64,000 nucleotides of DNA from Halobacillus litoralis. GTDB lineage: Bacteria > Bacillota > Bacilli > Bacillales > Halobacillaceae. Below, one piece after another: positions 8,469 to 17,545 of the stretch (position 1 is the stretch's first letter; the number at the start of each line of letters is the position of its first letter). Made by a program: the position numbers and the translations under genes. The notes below the pieces were generated by a model, which saw nothing but the letters and a program-made list of their open reading frames with translations, was not told the DNA's origin and ran no database searches. The stretch is from positions 1 through 64,000 of the forward strand of contig NZ_WMEW01000006.1 of assembly GCF_009856355.1 (NCBI RefSeq). Reading direction: 5' to 3'.

Positions 8469-9392
8469 ATGAAAAAAGACGCTGTACAGCTGCAGCAGAA
8501 ATTGATTTATTACCGCTCAGAGCTGGATAAATATAAGAAAAAAGTACAGGATTATCAGGAAAACTATCACTACTCCATGCTGGAGAGTTTAAAAAATGAA
8601 AATGAAAAGTTGAAACAGGAAAGCGGGCGATGGTCGGAGGAAGAAGCGGTTTTGAAAGGGGAACTGGCCAAAAGAAACCAGACATACCAGCTCCAGCTGG
8701 AAAAAGCACAGACGCAGGAAGAGCAGTATAAAGCAGAAATCAAAAAGTGGCAGACCCAGGTGGTTGACCTGAGAGAAGCGGAGAAGCAGGAGAAAGCTGA
8801 GCGGAAGCAGGTGGAGGCAGAGCTTGGGGAATACCAGCAGCGCTTTTTTCAAGCTCAGCGGGATACGTCCATGCTTCAGAAAAGTTATGCGGAGCTGAAA
8901 GTAGAGATCCAGAGAGAGCAGGATAAACAACGGGAGCTGCAGAAGAGAGCAGATGACATAGAAAAGCTGTTCATGGAGGAGGGGGAAAGGACCCGGCGGA
9001 TGCTGCAGGACCACGCCTTTTTAATGAATAGTTACTTGGACGCCCAGCGCCTGCTTCAAAAAGAAAGGCAGAAGAACGCAGCTTTTGAACAGGAAGCATC
9101 CAAACGGAAATCAGAGCTGGAAGAGGTTCAAAAGCAGTTCAAGAATGAACAGGAGCAGGTCCGGCAGTTAAAAGGTGAACTCCAGAAATGGCAGACAGCT
9201 GCCGATCAAAGGAAGAAGGAAGAGGAGAAACTTCTTCACCAAATGGAAGATCAGATGGCTTCCTTTTTCGGGGAAGCCATCCGGCCTAAACATATGGCGG
9301 GGAATAAAAGTGCATTTATGAAAGTGCTGGAAACGAAAATTGAAGAGCTTACTTCAGAAATCGAGGCCAGCGAGCAGCAGAAAGATAAATAA
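8469..9392 (+). CDS. Long coiled-coil protein
   Basis: The protein has about 307 residues and is almost entirely charged heptad-like sequence, rich in Glu, Lys and Gln, with no membrane segment or signal. It therefore should form a long coiled coil. GGAGGAGG at 8453-8460 indicates the ATG at 8469. There is no catalytic motif. Structural or scaffold functions are typical, but the partner is unknown. It is a single-gene unit with its own terminator. Confidence 0.7.
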   Translation: MKKDAVQLQQKLIYYRSELDKYKKKVQDYQENYHYSMLESLKNENEKLKQESGRWSEEEAVLKGELAKRNQTYQLQLEKAQTQEEQYKAEIKKWQTQVVDLREAEKQEKAERKQVEAELGEYQQRFFQAQRDTSMLQKSYAELKVEIQREQDKQRELQKRADDIEKLFMEEGERTRRMLQDHAFLMNSYLDAQRLLQKERQKNAAFEQEASKRKSELEEVQKQFKNEQEQVRQLKGELQKWQTAADQRKKEEEKLLHQMEDQMASFFGEAIRPKHMAGNKSAFMKVLETKIEELTSEIEASEQQKDK

Positions 9393-9405
9393 CGTCCTCA
9401 ACCAT

Positions 9406-9449
9406 AAAAAAGTCCGGCGTTCTGTAAAAGAGAAGGCTGGACTTTTTTT
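9406..9449 (+). terminator. Terminator of the coiled-coil gene
   Basis: AAAAAAGTCC pairs with GGACTTTTTT, with an inner GGC/GCT extension and a T-run. Confidence 0.7.
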
Positions 9450-9464
9450 GGTCCCGTTTTTCAG

Positions 9465-9545
9465 CGATGTCACGAGGAGGAGTCGGTAGTGACGCCAGCG
9501 TGAACAGCTGAGGCCGTGCCCGCGGCAGGCATCCACCTATAAGTG
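9465..9545 (-). repeat. Decayed copy of the terminator-associated repeat core (inverted)
   Basis: Read on the minus strand, this holds the family hallmarks GGTGGATGCCTGCCGCGGG, CACGGCCTCAGCTG and a CTCCTCGTGAC end. The order and sequence match the core at 43541, 49101 and 63411. It lies in the intergenic space next to the stop of a minus-strand gene. Confidence 0.55.
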
Positions 9546-9627
9546 GAACGTGGCCGTCCACGAGAAACCTTGGTATGCCCCTGGATGCCAGGGTCTTTTG
9601 GATGCCGTCCGGATTCCAGGGCTTTTT

Positions 9628-10641
9628 TTACTGCTCGGAGGATGGGATGGTTATGTTCAGCTGTCTTCGGTCTGTCCCATCTGTATCGACTGTCCAGTAT
9701 TCCCGTTGGGGCTCGCGTCCTGCGAAATTCCGATCGATCGTGTACATAATCTGATCAGAAGAACGGAAAAACAGGGGATGACCTGCCTGGACAGAGCTTT
9801 TGGTCACCTGCTTGATATGGCCTCCCTCTGGATCCATGGTAAAGATTTCATATTCATATGTCCCGCTGTCATTGGTGGAGGCGACATCGGAAAAGGCGAC
9901 GGTGTTTCCATCCGGAGATAAGCGCGGGGCGCCCACAACCGGATCCTGAGCTTTTGAATAGGACGGGGATTCCGGCCATATCGTCGTTGTTTCTCCGGTT
10001 GTTAAGTGAAGACGCTCAATCGCATGTTTTTCATAATCCAGTTTATAAAGCAGTTCCTCTTCACTGATGACCTGGAGGGAATTGATGGAGACCGAATTCA
10101 AGTTCGTGACCTCTTCTATTTCTCCGGATTCGATGGTCAGCTTGTATACATCAAACTCCGACGGCTGGGTGCGTCCATCATCATAAATGTCCTTATATTC
10201 CTCATTTTTCAACAGGTATAACTGGGTACCGTCCGGAGAAAAATCCATATCGGAAATGTATTCTTCCTCATCAAGCAGCGGGGTGGTCTTTCCGTCCTCC
10301 CATAACATCAGCTGTTGATGTTGATGGACTTCACCTTTCCATTCACGGAGGAAGGCGATTTTACCATCTGAGGAATAAACCGGGCGCGTATCGTTTTTTT
10401 CGTTTACCGGTTCCGTCAACCGCTCCGCTTCGCCACCCTCTGAAGAAACGGTATATAAACTTCCCTGTCCGTCCTGATAGTGGGTGAAAACAATGGATTC
10501 ATCATCATCAGAAAGGTCGGGGGTATGCCCAAGTCCGGTTGGACCGCCGGGAGAATCAGCCAATGTACCCGTCCAGTACAATAAGCCGAACAGGATGGCC
10601 ATACTGGAAATGAACAGGATGTTCTTCTTTAGTAAAGACAT
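9628..10641 (-). CDS. Membrane-anchored TolB/WD40-like beta-propeller protein
   Basis: The protein has about 337 residues. An N-terminal helix (about 8-27) without an obvious cleavage site anchors it outside the membrane. The rest is built of PD40-type blades, recognisable as repeated units such as DLSDDDESIVFTH, PVYSSDGKIAFLR, DFSPDGTQLYLL and RLSPDGNTVAFSD. Such propellers bind proteins or ligands; no enzyme motif is seen. The start at 10641 follows GAAAGGAAG and lies 4 bases after the stop of the gene upstream, so the two are co-transcribed with the PadR-led group. Confidence 0.8.
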   Translation of the reverse strand: MSLLKKNILFISSMAILFGLLYWTGTLADSPGGPTGLGHTPDLSDDDESIVFTHYQDGQGSLYTVSSEGGEAERLTEPVNEKNDTRPVYSSDGKIAFLREWKGEVHQHQQLMLWEDGKTTPLLDEEEYISDMDFSPDGTQLYLLKNEEYKDIYDDGRTQPSEFDVYKLTIESGEIEEVTNLNSVSINSLQVISEEELLYKLDYEKHAIERLHLTTGETTTIWPESPSYSKAQDPVVGAPRLSPDGNTVAFSDVASTNDSGTYEYEIFTMDPEGGHIKQVTKSSVQAGHPLFFRSSDQIMYTIDRNFAGREPQREYWTVDTDGTDRRQLNITIPSSEQ

Positions 10642-10645
10642 TGTT

Positions 10646-10894
10646 TTAACTTCCTTTCGCATAATCTTTGGACAGAACATGGGAAACGGCTCCGGAAAGA
10701 AGGAAAATCGCTCCGTAGATGCCTATGATTAAATGAAAGAGTAGACCGATCAAAAGGACGACAGCTCCGTATCCGGTCAATGCTTGAGTAGTGAGAAGCA
10801 GGGCCTTTCTTTTTTTCAGCCATACCAATGATCCTGCGATGATAAGAAACATGAAGAAAACGGGCCAGGCCAGTGTGATAAGTAGATCAATCAT
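10646..10894 (-). CDS. Small membrane protein
   Basis: The protein has 82 residues with two or three hydrophobic helices and a basic loop (KKRKA). It is the third gene of the minus-strand run PadR, DUF1700-like protein, this protein, beta-propeller. The family is not recognised. Confidence 0.65.
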   Translation of the reverse strand: MIDLLITLAWPVFFMFLIIAGSLVWLKKRKALLLTTQALTGYGAVVLLIGLLFHLIIGIYGAIFLLSGAVSHVLSKDYAKGS

Positions 10895-10906
10895 AAAACC
10901 CCTCCT

Positions 10907-11770
10907 TTATATCCATTTCAAAATCGTAACAGGCACGGTCACGATGAGGCCTGAAAACAACAGCCCGGTGAAAATGGCTGTGACGGGTTTTTTTCCAATC
11001 AGCCTCATTTGGTATTTGTAGAAAGCCAGCCAGGCCGCTACGGCCGTTAAAGGGAGGAAGACCCTGGCATTCATACCGCCGAAAATCAACGCTCCCCATG
11101 TGAAGAACAGACCGGCCCCGGAAATCATCAATCCATAAATAATGTTGACGATGTGGCTGATTTTCGTCACTACCCGCCCTCTTCTATCAGCAGAAGGATG
11201 CGTAGTGGCGTAATACGAATTCCGTACGATAAAAACAAGGCAAAGGAGGATCAGGATGGTTATGAAAAGGCTCATTAAAATGACCTGAAGTTGATAAAAC
11301 CGGGGCACGACCATATAGTTGAACGCATTCCACAAAATTGTCAGGAATACGAGGACATTGACAGACCAGTAGTGCCGTCCTGTCCAGGATATATTAATGG
11401 CTGTCAAAACGATGAGCGTCCCCAGCGACATTTGAATGGCGAGCCACTCCGGCCAAGGGTCGCCGAATGAGAAAGCCGCTGTGAGGTGAATGAAGATACC
11501 GAGCAGGATGGTCCCGGCGCCTATGATGTAAAGCAGTCCACGTTGAAAGGGATACAGACTTTCCTGTATACCGCCGCCGATCATGCCGGCATCGCCGAAA
11601 TCCCTGATGGCCAGTTTTTCCGCTTTTTTCTCATTGACTCCCTCATTGAGATACTCTTGTTTGGCACTCGTAAGGTGGGTGGTCAATTCTTCCCGGATTT
11701 CCTCCCGTTCTTCCTCCGTGCTCTGCATTTCCTTCAATATGCTGGTGACATGTTTATCAATTTTCTTCAT
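10907..11770 (-). CDS. PadR-associated membrane protein with permease-prefix domain
   Basis: The protein has about 287 residues. The first 70 residues form the cytosolic helical domain common in DUF1700-like and permease-prefix proteins (EEEREEIREELTTHL and KAEKLAIRDFGDA). Seven or so membrane helices follow. The start ATG overlaps the PadR stop codon (ATGA), which supports 11770 over the longer open frame. Proteins of this kind are usually partners of PadR regulators in envelope-stress or transport responses; the exact role is unknown. Confidence 0.8.
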   Translation of the reverse strand: MKKIDKHVTSILKEMQSTEEEREEIREELTTHLTSAKQEYLNEGVNEKKAEKLAIRDFGDAGMIGGGIQESLYPFQRGLLYIIGAGTILLGIFIHLTAAFSFGDPWPEWLAIQMSLGTLIVLTAINISWTGRHYWSVNVLVFLTILWNAFNYMVVPRFYQLQVILMSLFITILILLCLVFIVRNSYYATTHPSADRRGRVVTKISHIVNIIYGLMISGAGLFFTWGALIFGGMNARVFLPLTAVAAWLAFYKYQMRLIGKKPVTAIFTGLLFSGLIVTVPVTILKWI

Positions 11771-12090
11771 GCCAGGTCCTCCGACGTCTTGGAGATCAGG
11801 TCGCTGACGCTTTTCCATTCTTGGAGCTTCTGCTGCAGAATCGTCCGCCCTTCGTCGGTGATGCGGTAGTATTTTCTGCGTCCGCCTGTCGTTTCGGACC
11901 AATAAGACGTCAGCCACTGCTTACGCTCCAGCCGCTTCAATGCGGGATAGAGCGTGCCTTCGCTCATGCTGTACAGCTGATCACTCTGCTCTTTCAGATG
12001 TTTCACAATCTCATAGCCGTACATATCTCGGTGGTTGACTAAGTTCAGCATAAGGATGTCGATACTGCCTTTCATAATTTCCCGATCCAT
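11767..12090 (-). CDS. PadR family transcriptional regulator
   Basis: This 107-residue winged-helix protein has the PadR signature: YGYEIVKHL, then SEGTLYPALKRLERKQWL and GRRKYYRIT. It is of the short PadR-s2 type with a single C-terminal helix. It leads a four-gene minus-strand cluster that it probably represses in the absence of a ligand. An AT-rich promoter region lies at 12095-12150. Confidence 0.9.
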   Translation of the reverse strand: MDREIMKGSIDILMLNLVNHRDMYGYEIVKHLKEQSDQLYSMSEGTLYPALKRLERKQWLTSYWSETTGGRRKYYRITDEGRTILQQKLQEWKSVSDLISKTSEDLA

Positions 12091-12217
12091 AGATTCACAC
12101 CTTTTCCAAATTATTCTAAAACCATTGTATAACGAGGTCCATCGTTTAACAAGGGTGTAAGTGGATACTCACACATCTGGGCATTTGCACATAAAGTATC
12201 CATTGAGGTGGTGTAAG

Positions 12218-13039
12218 ATGATACATCGCGCTAAGGAGATCCGCGATGATCCGGTTCAAATGGAACGGCAGGAGTGGAAGGATAGAAGGCGCCGGCAGCG
12301 CTTAAAGCAGCTATTAACGGTGTCATCGCCGGTCTTCCTGCTTCTACTCTGGGAATGCTTTTCGCGGATGGGGTGGATGGATGCCCGCTTCTTTCCACCT
12401 CCCAGTGCTATTCTCTACACGTTTTGGGAGCTTGGAAAAAGCGGTGAGCTGTTTCATCATATTGGGATTTCGCTGTTCCGCATTGGTGCAGGATTCTTAA
12501 TGGGAGTCATCCCAGCTGTGGCTGTCGGGTTATTTATGGGGTTGTATTCACCGGCACGTCATGTCCTGTCTCCGTTGATTATGGCGGTTATGCCGATTCC
12601 CACCCTGGCGCTGCTGCCGATTATCATTATTTTGTTCGGTGTCGGGGAAGTTTCGAAAATCGTAACGATTGCCGGCAGTGTGTTCTTTCCAGTCGTCATC
12701 AATACCGTCGCTGGAGTAACGAATATTGACCGCATTTATTTGGACGTTGCGAAAAATTACGGAGCGGGGTCGAAGCAGTTTTTCTTTAAAATCGCACTGC
12801 CGGGCTCTCTGCCTGTTATGCTCGAAGGCATCCAGATGGGGCAGGCGATTGCCCTGTTGACGATTGTCGCCGCTGAAATGATGGGGGCAAATTCAGGAAT
12901 CGGTTACCTGATCTGGACTTCCTATAAAGCGTTCCTGCTCAAGGAAATGTATGTCGGACTGATCGTTATCTCGTTCTTCGGTTATCTATTCTCGGTTCTG
13001 CTGCGTGGGCTGCAGGTGAAACTTCTGCCTTGGAGGTGA
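12218..13039 (+). CDS. ABC transporter permease, NitT/TauT (SsuC/ThiX-like) family
   Basis: The protein has about 273 residues and six membrane helices. The BPD_transp_1 loop region includes the conserved stretch DVAKNYGAGSKQFFFKIALP, followed by GIQMGQAIA. The start is the ATG at 12218 after GAGGTGGTG. It is first in a permease, ATPase, binding-protein operon. Close relatives carry sulfonates, taurine, nitrate or thiamine precursors; no thiamine riboswitch is visible upstream, so the ThiXYZ assignment is not supported. Confidence 0.88.
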   Translation: MIHRAKEIRDDPVQMERQEWKDRRRRQRLKQLLTVSSPVFLLLLWECFSRMGWMDARFFPPPSAILYTFWELGKSGELFHHIGISLFRIGAGFLMGVIPAVAVGLFMGLYSPARHVLSPLIMAVMPIPTLALLPIIIILFGVGEVSKIVTIAGSVFFPVVINTVAGVTNIDRIYLDVAKNYGAGSKQFFFKIALPGSLPVMLEGIQMGQAIALLTIVAAEMMGANSGIGYLIWTSYKAFLLKEMYVGLIVISFFGYLFSVLLRGLQVKLLPWR

Positions 13040-13043
13040 TGAA

Positions 13044-13823
13044 ATGAGTACAAAGATTCTCATGAAGGATTTAACAAAAGTGTTCTACAAAAAAGAAGCG
13101 AAGGTCACAGCACTGGAAAATATCTCGATGACGATCGAGGATGGGGAGTTCGTCTGCCTCCTTGGTCCCAGCGGGTGTGGAAAAACGACACTGCTCCGAA
13201 TAGTAGCGGAGCTGGAGAAACCGAGTGCGGGGTCCTTTGCTATTATGAGGGAAAAAGCCGGACGCCCGCTTCAGTCCATGGTTTTTCAGGAGCGTGGGGT
13301 GATTCCATGGCTGACTGTGGAAGGGAATGTGAGCTTCGGACTGAAAATGAGGCGTACGCCTGAAGCAGTAACGAAGGAGCGGACAGCGTATTACCTCAAA
13401 AAGACGGGCTTGGAAAAGTTCGCAGGCTTGTATCCCCGTGAACTGTCAGGAGGGATGAAACAGCGCGTCAGTATCGCACGGGCGTTCGCCAACGATCCGG
13501 AAATCCTTCTGATGGATGAACCATTCGCTGCCTTGGATGAGCAGAACAAATTCATCCTGCAGGAAGAACTGCTGACCATCTGGGCTGAAACCAAAAAGAC
13601 GGTCTTATTTATTACCCACAGCATTGACGAAGCCCTCCTTCTCAGCGATCGGATCCTGCTAATGAGTGCTCAGCCGGGAAGGATTGTGAAGGAAATCCAC
13701 ATCCAGTCCCCAAGACCCCGGACGATGGAGCAGATCCGCTCTGATCCGGAAATGGCCGCTCATTTTGTCAGCGTCTGGAATCATCTGCAGAATGAGGTGC
13801 AGCAGTCGCGTTCACATAATTGA
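13044..13823 (+). CDS. ABC transporter ATPase, NitT/TauT family
   Basis: This 259-residue ATPase has Walker A GPSGCGKTTLL, signature LSGGMKQRVSIARA, Walker B LLMDEPFAALD and the H-loop ITHSIDEALLLSD. It is preceded by GGAGGTGAT and starts four bases after the permease stop. It energises the importer formed with the flanking permease and binding protein. Confidence 0.93.
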   Translation: MSTKILMKDLTKVFYKKEAKVTALENISMTIEDGEFVCLLGPSGCGKTTLLRIVAELEKPSAGSFAIMREKAGRPLQSMVFQERGVIPWLTVEGNVSFGLKMRRTPEAVTKERTAYYLKKTGLEKFAGLYPRELSGGMKQRVSIARAFANDPEILLMDEPFAALDEQNKFILQEELLTIWAETKKTVLFITHSIDEALLLSDRILLMSAQPGRIVKEIHIQSPRPRTMEQIRSDPEMAAHFVSVWNHLQNEVQQSRSHN

Positions 13824-13836
13824 AAGGGGTCGGAGC

Positions 13837-14913
13837 ATGATGGTGAAAAAAGTCTGTCATCTGCTTTCGTTTTTATTATTCATTTTTCTCCTGTTCGGCT
13901 GTGGGGCTGTTCAGGAAGAGAAACCGACAGAAGGGAACCCTCCATCGGGGGATATGGAGCCGCTTGAAAAGAAAACGACAGTCGTTATCGCTGAGGATGG
14001 CGCTGCCTCCGGAGCCGGCTTTTACATTGCCAAGGAAAAGGGGTACTTCGATGACTACAATATCGATATCCGATTCACCAGCTTTGCCAATAGTGATGAT
14101 ATGCTCCCGGCTCTCGCTGCGGGAGAAGTGGATATCGCCGGTGGTGTATCAACAGCTTCCTTCTTCAATGCCATCGCCCAGGGCATTGATGTGAAAATCA
14201 TCGCCGACAAAGGGCATTATTTTGAAGGGAATTCCTATTTCAGCTTCGTTATCCGCGAAGACCTGCAGGAAGACATCCAGGATTATGCCGACTTGAAAGG
14301 AAAGCGGATTGCGGTATCCTCGAGAAATGCCGTTGATGATTACATTTTTCAAAGAATGCTTGAGCACGCCGGTCTGACAGAAGAAGACGTAGAGTTTGTC
14401 CTGATGTCTGACTTTGGGAATATGCTTGCAGCTATGGGCAGCAAGTCCATTGACGCCGCGCTGCAGATCGAACCGCTGATTACCCAGGGGGAGGCGCAGG
14501 GTCTTCACGTCCGTTTCAAAGATGCCACGGATTATGCTCCCGATGCGCAGATTGCCATGGTGCTCGGATCACCAGATTTCGTTGATAGAGAGGAAGAGGT
14601 ATCTGTCCGGTTTATGGCCGCCTATTTAAAAGGGATCCGTGATTACAACGACGCCTTTCTGTATGGGGAAGGCCTGAATGAGGTCATTGATATTATGACG
14701 AAGCATACCGCCCTTAAAGACCCTGCCATATGGAGGGAGGTAGGGGTCACTGGTCTTGATCCCAATGGACAGATGTTTGTCGAAGATATCCATAAGCAGT
14801 TCGAAATGTACAAATCAAACGGGGCTGTCCGTGGGGATGTTGATTTTAATAGAGCTGTTGATACGACATTGACCGACCGGGCATTGGAGGAAATTGGTCC
14901 GTATACCCGCTGA
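13837..14913 (+). CDS. ABC substrate-binding lipoprotein, NMT1/THI5-like
   Basis: The protein has about 358 residues with a lipoprotein signal: a basic start, a hydrophobic core and the lipobox LFGC. The mature part has the NMT1-like fold signs AGFYIAKEKGYFDDYNIDI, then ALAAGEVDIAGG, typical of SsuA/ThiY/TauA proteins. It lies 13 bases after the ATPase. The ligand is unknown; sulfonate, nitrate, formylaminopyrimidine or other small organic ligands are options. Confidence 0.88.
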   Translation: MMVKKVCHLLSFLLFIFLLFGCGAVQEEKPTEGNPPSGDMEPLEKKTTVVIAEDGAASGAGFYIAKEKGYFDDYNIDIRFTSFANSDDMLPALAAGEVDIAGGVSTASFFNAIAQGIDVKIIADKGHYFEGNSYFSFVIREDLQEDIQDYADLKGKRIAVSSRNAVDDYIFQRMLEHAGLTEEDVEFVLMSDFGNMLAAMGSKSIDAALQIEPLITQGEAQGLHVRFKDATDYAPDAQIAMVLGSPDFVDREEEVSVRFMAAYLKGIRDYNDAFLYGEGLNEVIDIMTKHTALKDPAIWREVGVTGLDPNGQMFVEDIHKQFEMYKSNGAVRGDVDFNRAVDTTLTDRALEEIGPYTR

Positions 14914-15320
14914 TTGAAGAGGAGTTCCTGACGCAGGTGGGACTCTCAGCAGGCAGTGGAGTGGTTCGTAACTCGTGTTTCTGTTTGCGTTCTGCTTATC
15001 GATGGATGCCTGCCGGCGTGCGCAGCCTCAGCTGACCTGGGCTTGCGCTGATCCCGTCGGCGTCATCGTCGAGTTCTCCGCATACTCTCATCAGACCATA
15101 AACAATAAAAAGGAAAATGTTACCCGAAGACCGTTCCCTGACCATGATGTGTCCATGTTGTACTTTATTTACATAGACATCGGTTATTTTCCGATATATT
15201 ATTTTAAATTGATTCATTGGACGCATGAGGAATGTATGGGAAATTAAGGGTTTTAAAGGCGGTCAGGTCTAAAGTGGTATAGACGACTATATCATAATCC
15301 GTTACGCTTTTATTACAACT
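14914..15320. other. Gene-free stretch with a decayed repeat core
   Basis: There is no convincing gene here. At about 14985-15085 I see a degenerate version of the repeat core (GATGGATGCCTGC, CCTCAGCTGACC, GGCGTCATC). The rest is AT-rich DNA leading into the cre site of the next operon. The small open frames have no ribosome sites. Confidence 0.5.
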
Positions 15321-15334
15321 TGCAAACGCTTTCA
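15321..15334 (+). promoter_or_regulatory. cre site (CcpA) upstream of the muropeptide operon
   Basis: TGCAAACGCTTTCA matches the cre consensus TGWAARCGYTWNCW at 13 of 14 positions. It lies 107-120 bases before the glucosaminidase start, which fits carbon catabolite control of muropeptide recycling. Confidence 0.7.
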
Positions 15335-15441
15335 ATAAATATATACATAACTTGTCTTTTTCCGATCGATTGGTTTTGCAGAAGCGGCTCCGGATACCCG
15401 GGGCCCTTTTACAAATAAATAAAGATAAGGAGGAATGGCAG

Positions 15442-17520
15442 ATGAAGAAAGTCGGACAATGGAGTGTCATGGTCGTTCTGGTGCTCGGCCTTGTACTCCC
15501 CCCGGGACAAGGGGCTGTACAGGCTGAAGAGGATTCGGAAAGACCGGACCTTATGCTTCTTGAAAATGTTCCCGAAGCGGATGTGAGCGTAAAGGATGGA
15601 ACGTTTGATTTGACGGCTCTGCATGTATACGGTGATGGATCGTTCAAAAAGGTGGAAGAGGGGCTGTCGTGGGCAGCATCGAATAAGAAAGTGGTCAAAG
15701 TAAACGAGGAGGGGCAGCTGACCTTCACAGGAAAACCGGGAAGATCGTGGGTGGCTGTTTCAAACGGCCGGGATAAAGATTGGATCTTCGTCTATGTCAA
15801 AGGCGGGAAGAAACAGGCGGATATCCACATTCAGAAGAATAGAGGGGAAAAGTATGACCTTATTCAGCATGCGATGGACGAGATGTCGATGGAAGAAAAA
15901 GTCGGTCAGATGCTGATGCCGGATTTCCGGAATTGGGATGGCAGAAATGTTACAAAAATGCTTCCTGAAATTGAAGATCTCGTGAAGGAGTATCACCTGG
16001 GCGGAGTGATTTTATTCCGGGAGAATGTGGTAACAACAGAACAGACGACAGAGCTTGTGGCTGACTATCAGAACGCAGCTGAGAAATATGGACTGCTTGT
16101 GACGATTGATCAGGAAGGCGGCATTGTGACAAGGCTGCAGTCCGGGACGGATTTCCCGGGGAATATGGCCTTAGGGGCCACTCGTTCGGAAGAGTTAAGC
16201 CGGGATGTCGGTCGGGCAATCGGAGAAGAGCTGTCTGCGCTTGGTATCAATATGAACCTTGCTCCCGATATGGATGTGAACAATAATCCGGATAATCCAG
16301 TCATCGGGGTCAGGTCCTTCGGGGAGAACCCGGAGCTTGTGGCAGACATGGGACAGGCGTATATGGCGGGGCTTCAGGAAACAGGTGTAGCAGCAACAGC
16401 AAAGCATTTTCCGGGGCACGGGGATACAGCTGTCGATTCCCACATCGGCCTCCCGGAAGTTCCGCATGACAAAGAACGTTTGAAGGAAGTGGAATTATAC
16501 CCATTCCAACAGGCAATGGATGCCGGAATCGATGCTGTCATGACGGCTCATGTAACGTTCCCGGAGATTGATGATACCAAAGTCATTTCCAAAAAGGACG
16601 GTGAAGAAATCGCTCTGCCGGCCACTTTGTCAAAAAAGGTGCTGACGGGTCTGATGCGTGAGGAGATGGGCTATGAAGGCCTTGTCATTACGGATGCTTT
16701 GAATATGAACGCGATTCAGGAGCATTTTGGATCTGTGGATGCCGTCATCCGTGCCATTAACGCTGGAACAGATATTGTACTTATGCCGGTAGGACTGGAG
16801 GAAGTGGCGGGCGGAATTTATGAAGCCGTGGGCACAGGAGAAATCGAAATGAAAACCATCGAGGACTCTGTAGAGCGGATTTTGACAATGAAAATCAGGC
16901 GGGGAATCATCAAATCTGAACAGCCGCCTTCCCTTGAAGATCAAGTGGCGAATGCCAAAGAGGTCGTCGGTTCAGAAGAGCATAAACAAGTGGAAAAAGA
17001 AGCGGCCGAGAAATCCATTACTCTGGTGAAAAACGATCAGATCCTGCCCATCCAGCCGGAACAAGATGATCAAATTGTGGTTGTCGGTGATTCATTCAGC
17101 TCTTCTTTGGCGGAAGCTGTGAAGGACCTCCATGAACAGACCACATTGATTGATCACAACTCCCAGGCATTTACGAGCGAACAGCAGACGGCTCTGCAGG
17201 AAGCGGATTATATCATTGCAGGGACATATACGTACAATGTCTGGACAAGATCACCGGACCATCCTCAAATGAAGCGCATGAAGGAAATTCTGGAAATGGC
17301 AGAAGGGAAGGTTATCGGTGTGGGGATCAGAAACCCATACGATGTGATGGCTTATCCCGAAGTGGATGCTTATATCGCTCAATATGGATTCAGAAAGGCG
17401 AGCTTCACAGCAGCTGCGTCCACCATTTTTGGACAGAATCAGCCCTCTGGAAAACTGCCGGTGACCATACCGGGGGAAAACGGTGTGTTATATGAGTATG
17501 GAACGGGTTTGAGTTACTGA
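15442..17520 (+). CDS. nagZ: Secreted beta-N-acetylglucosaminidase, glycoside hydrolase family 3
   Basis: The protein has about 692 residues with a signal peptide (about 1-30). A bacterial Ig-like segment (about 45-120) precedes the GH3 catalytic barrel. The NagZ signature KHFPGHGDTAVDSH, which carries the catalytic His/Asp dyad loop, and the nucleophile region ITDALNMNAI are visible. A C-terminal GH3 sandwich domain is present, as in Bacillus subtilis NagZ but unlike the short Gram-negative enzyme. It removes non-reducing GlcNAc from muropeptides outside the cell. AAGGAGG precedes the ATG. It pairs with the muramidase gene 25 bases downstream. Confidence 0.9.
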   Translation: MKKVGQWSVMVVLVLGLVLPPGQGAVQAEEDSERPDLMLLENVPEADVSVKDGTFDLTALHVYGDGSFKKVEEGLSWAASNKKVVKVNEEGQLTFTGKPGRSWVAVSNGRDKDWIFVYVKGGKKQADIHIQKNRGEKYDLIQHAMDEMSMEEKVGQMLMPDFRNWDGRNVTKMLPEIEDLVKEYHLGGVILFRENVVTTEQTTELVADYQNAAEKYGLLVTIDQEGGIVTRLQSGTDFPGNMALGATRSEELSRDVGRAIGEELSALGINMNLAPDMDVNNNPDNPVIGVRSFGENPELVADMGQAYMAGLQETGVAATAKHFPGHGDTAVDSHIGLPEVPHDKERLKEVELYPFQQAMDAGIDAVMTAHVTFPEIDDTKVISKKDGEEIALPATLSKKVLTGLMREEMGYEGLVITDALNMNAIQEHFGSVDAVIRAINAGTDIVLMPVGLEEVAGGIYEAVGTGEIEMKTIEDSVERILTMKIRRGIIKSEQPPSLEDQVANAKEVVGSEEHKQVEKEAAEKSITLVKNDQILPIQPEQDDQIVVVGDSFSSSLAEAVKDLHEQTTLIDHNSQAFTSEQQTALQEADYIIAGTYTYNVWTRSPDHPQMKRMKEILEMAEGKVIGVGIRNPYDVMAYPEVDAYIAQYGFRKASFTAAASTIFGQNQPSGKLPVTIPGENGVLYEYGTGLSY

Positions 17521-17545
17521 ATCTTTTATAAAGGGAGCGATTCAT

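Noticed and set aside
12100..12217. Thiamine riboswitch before the NitT/TauT operon
   Set aside because: No CTGAGA or related TPP aptamer sequence is present, so a ThiXYZ role is not supported.
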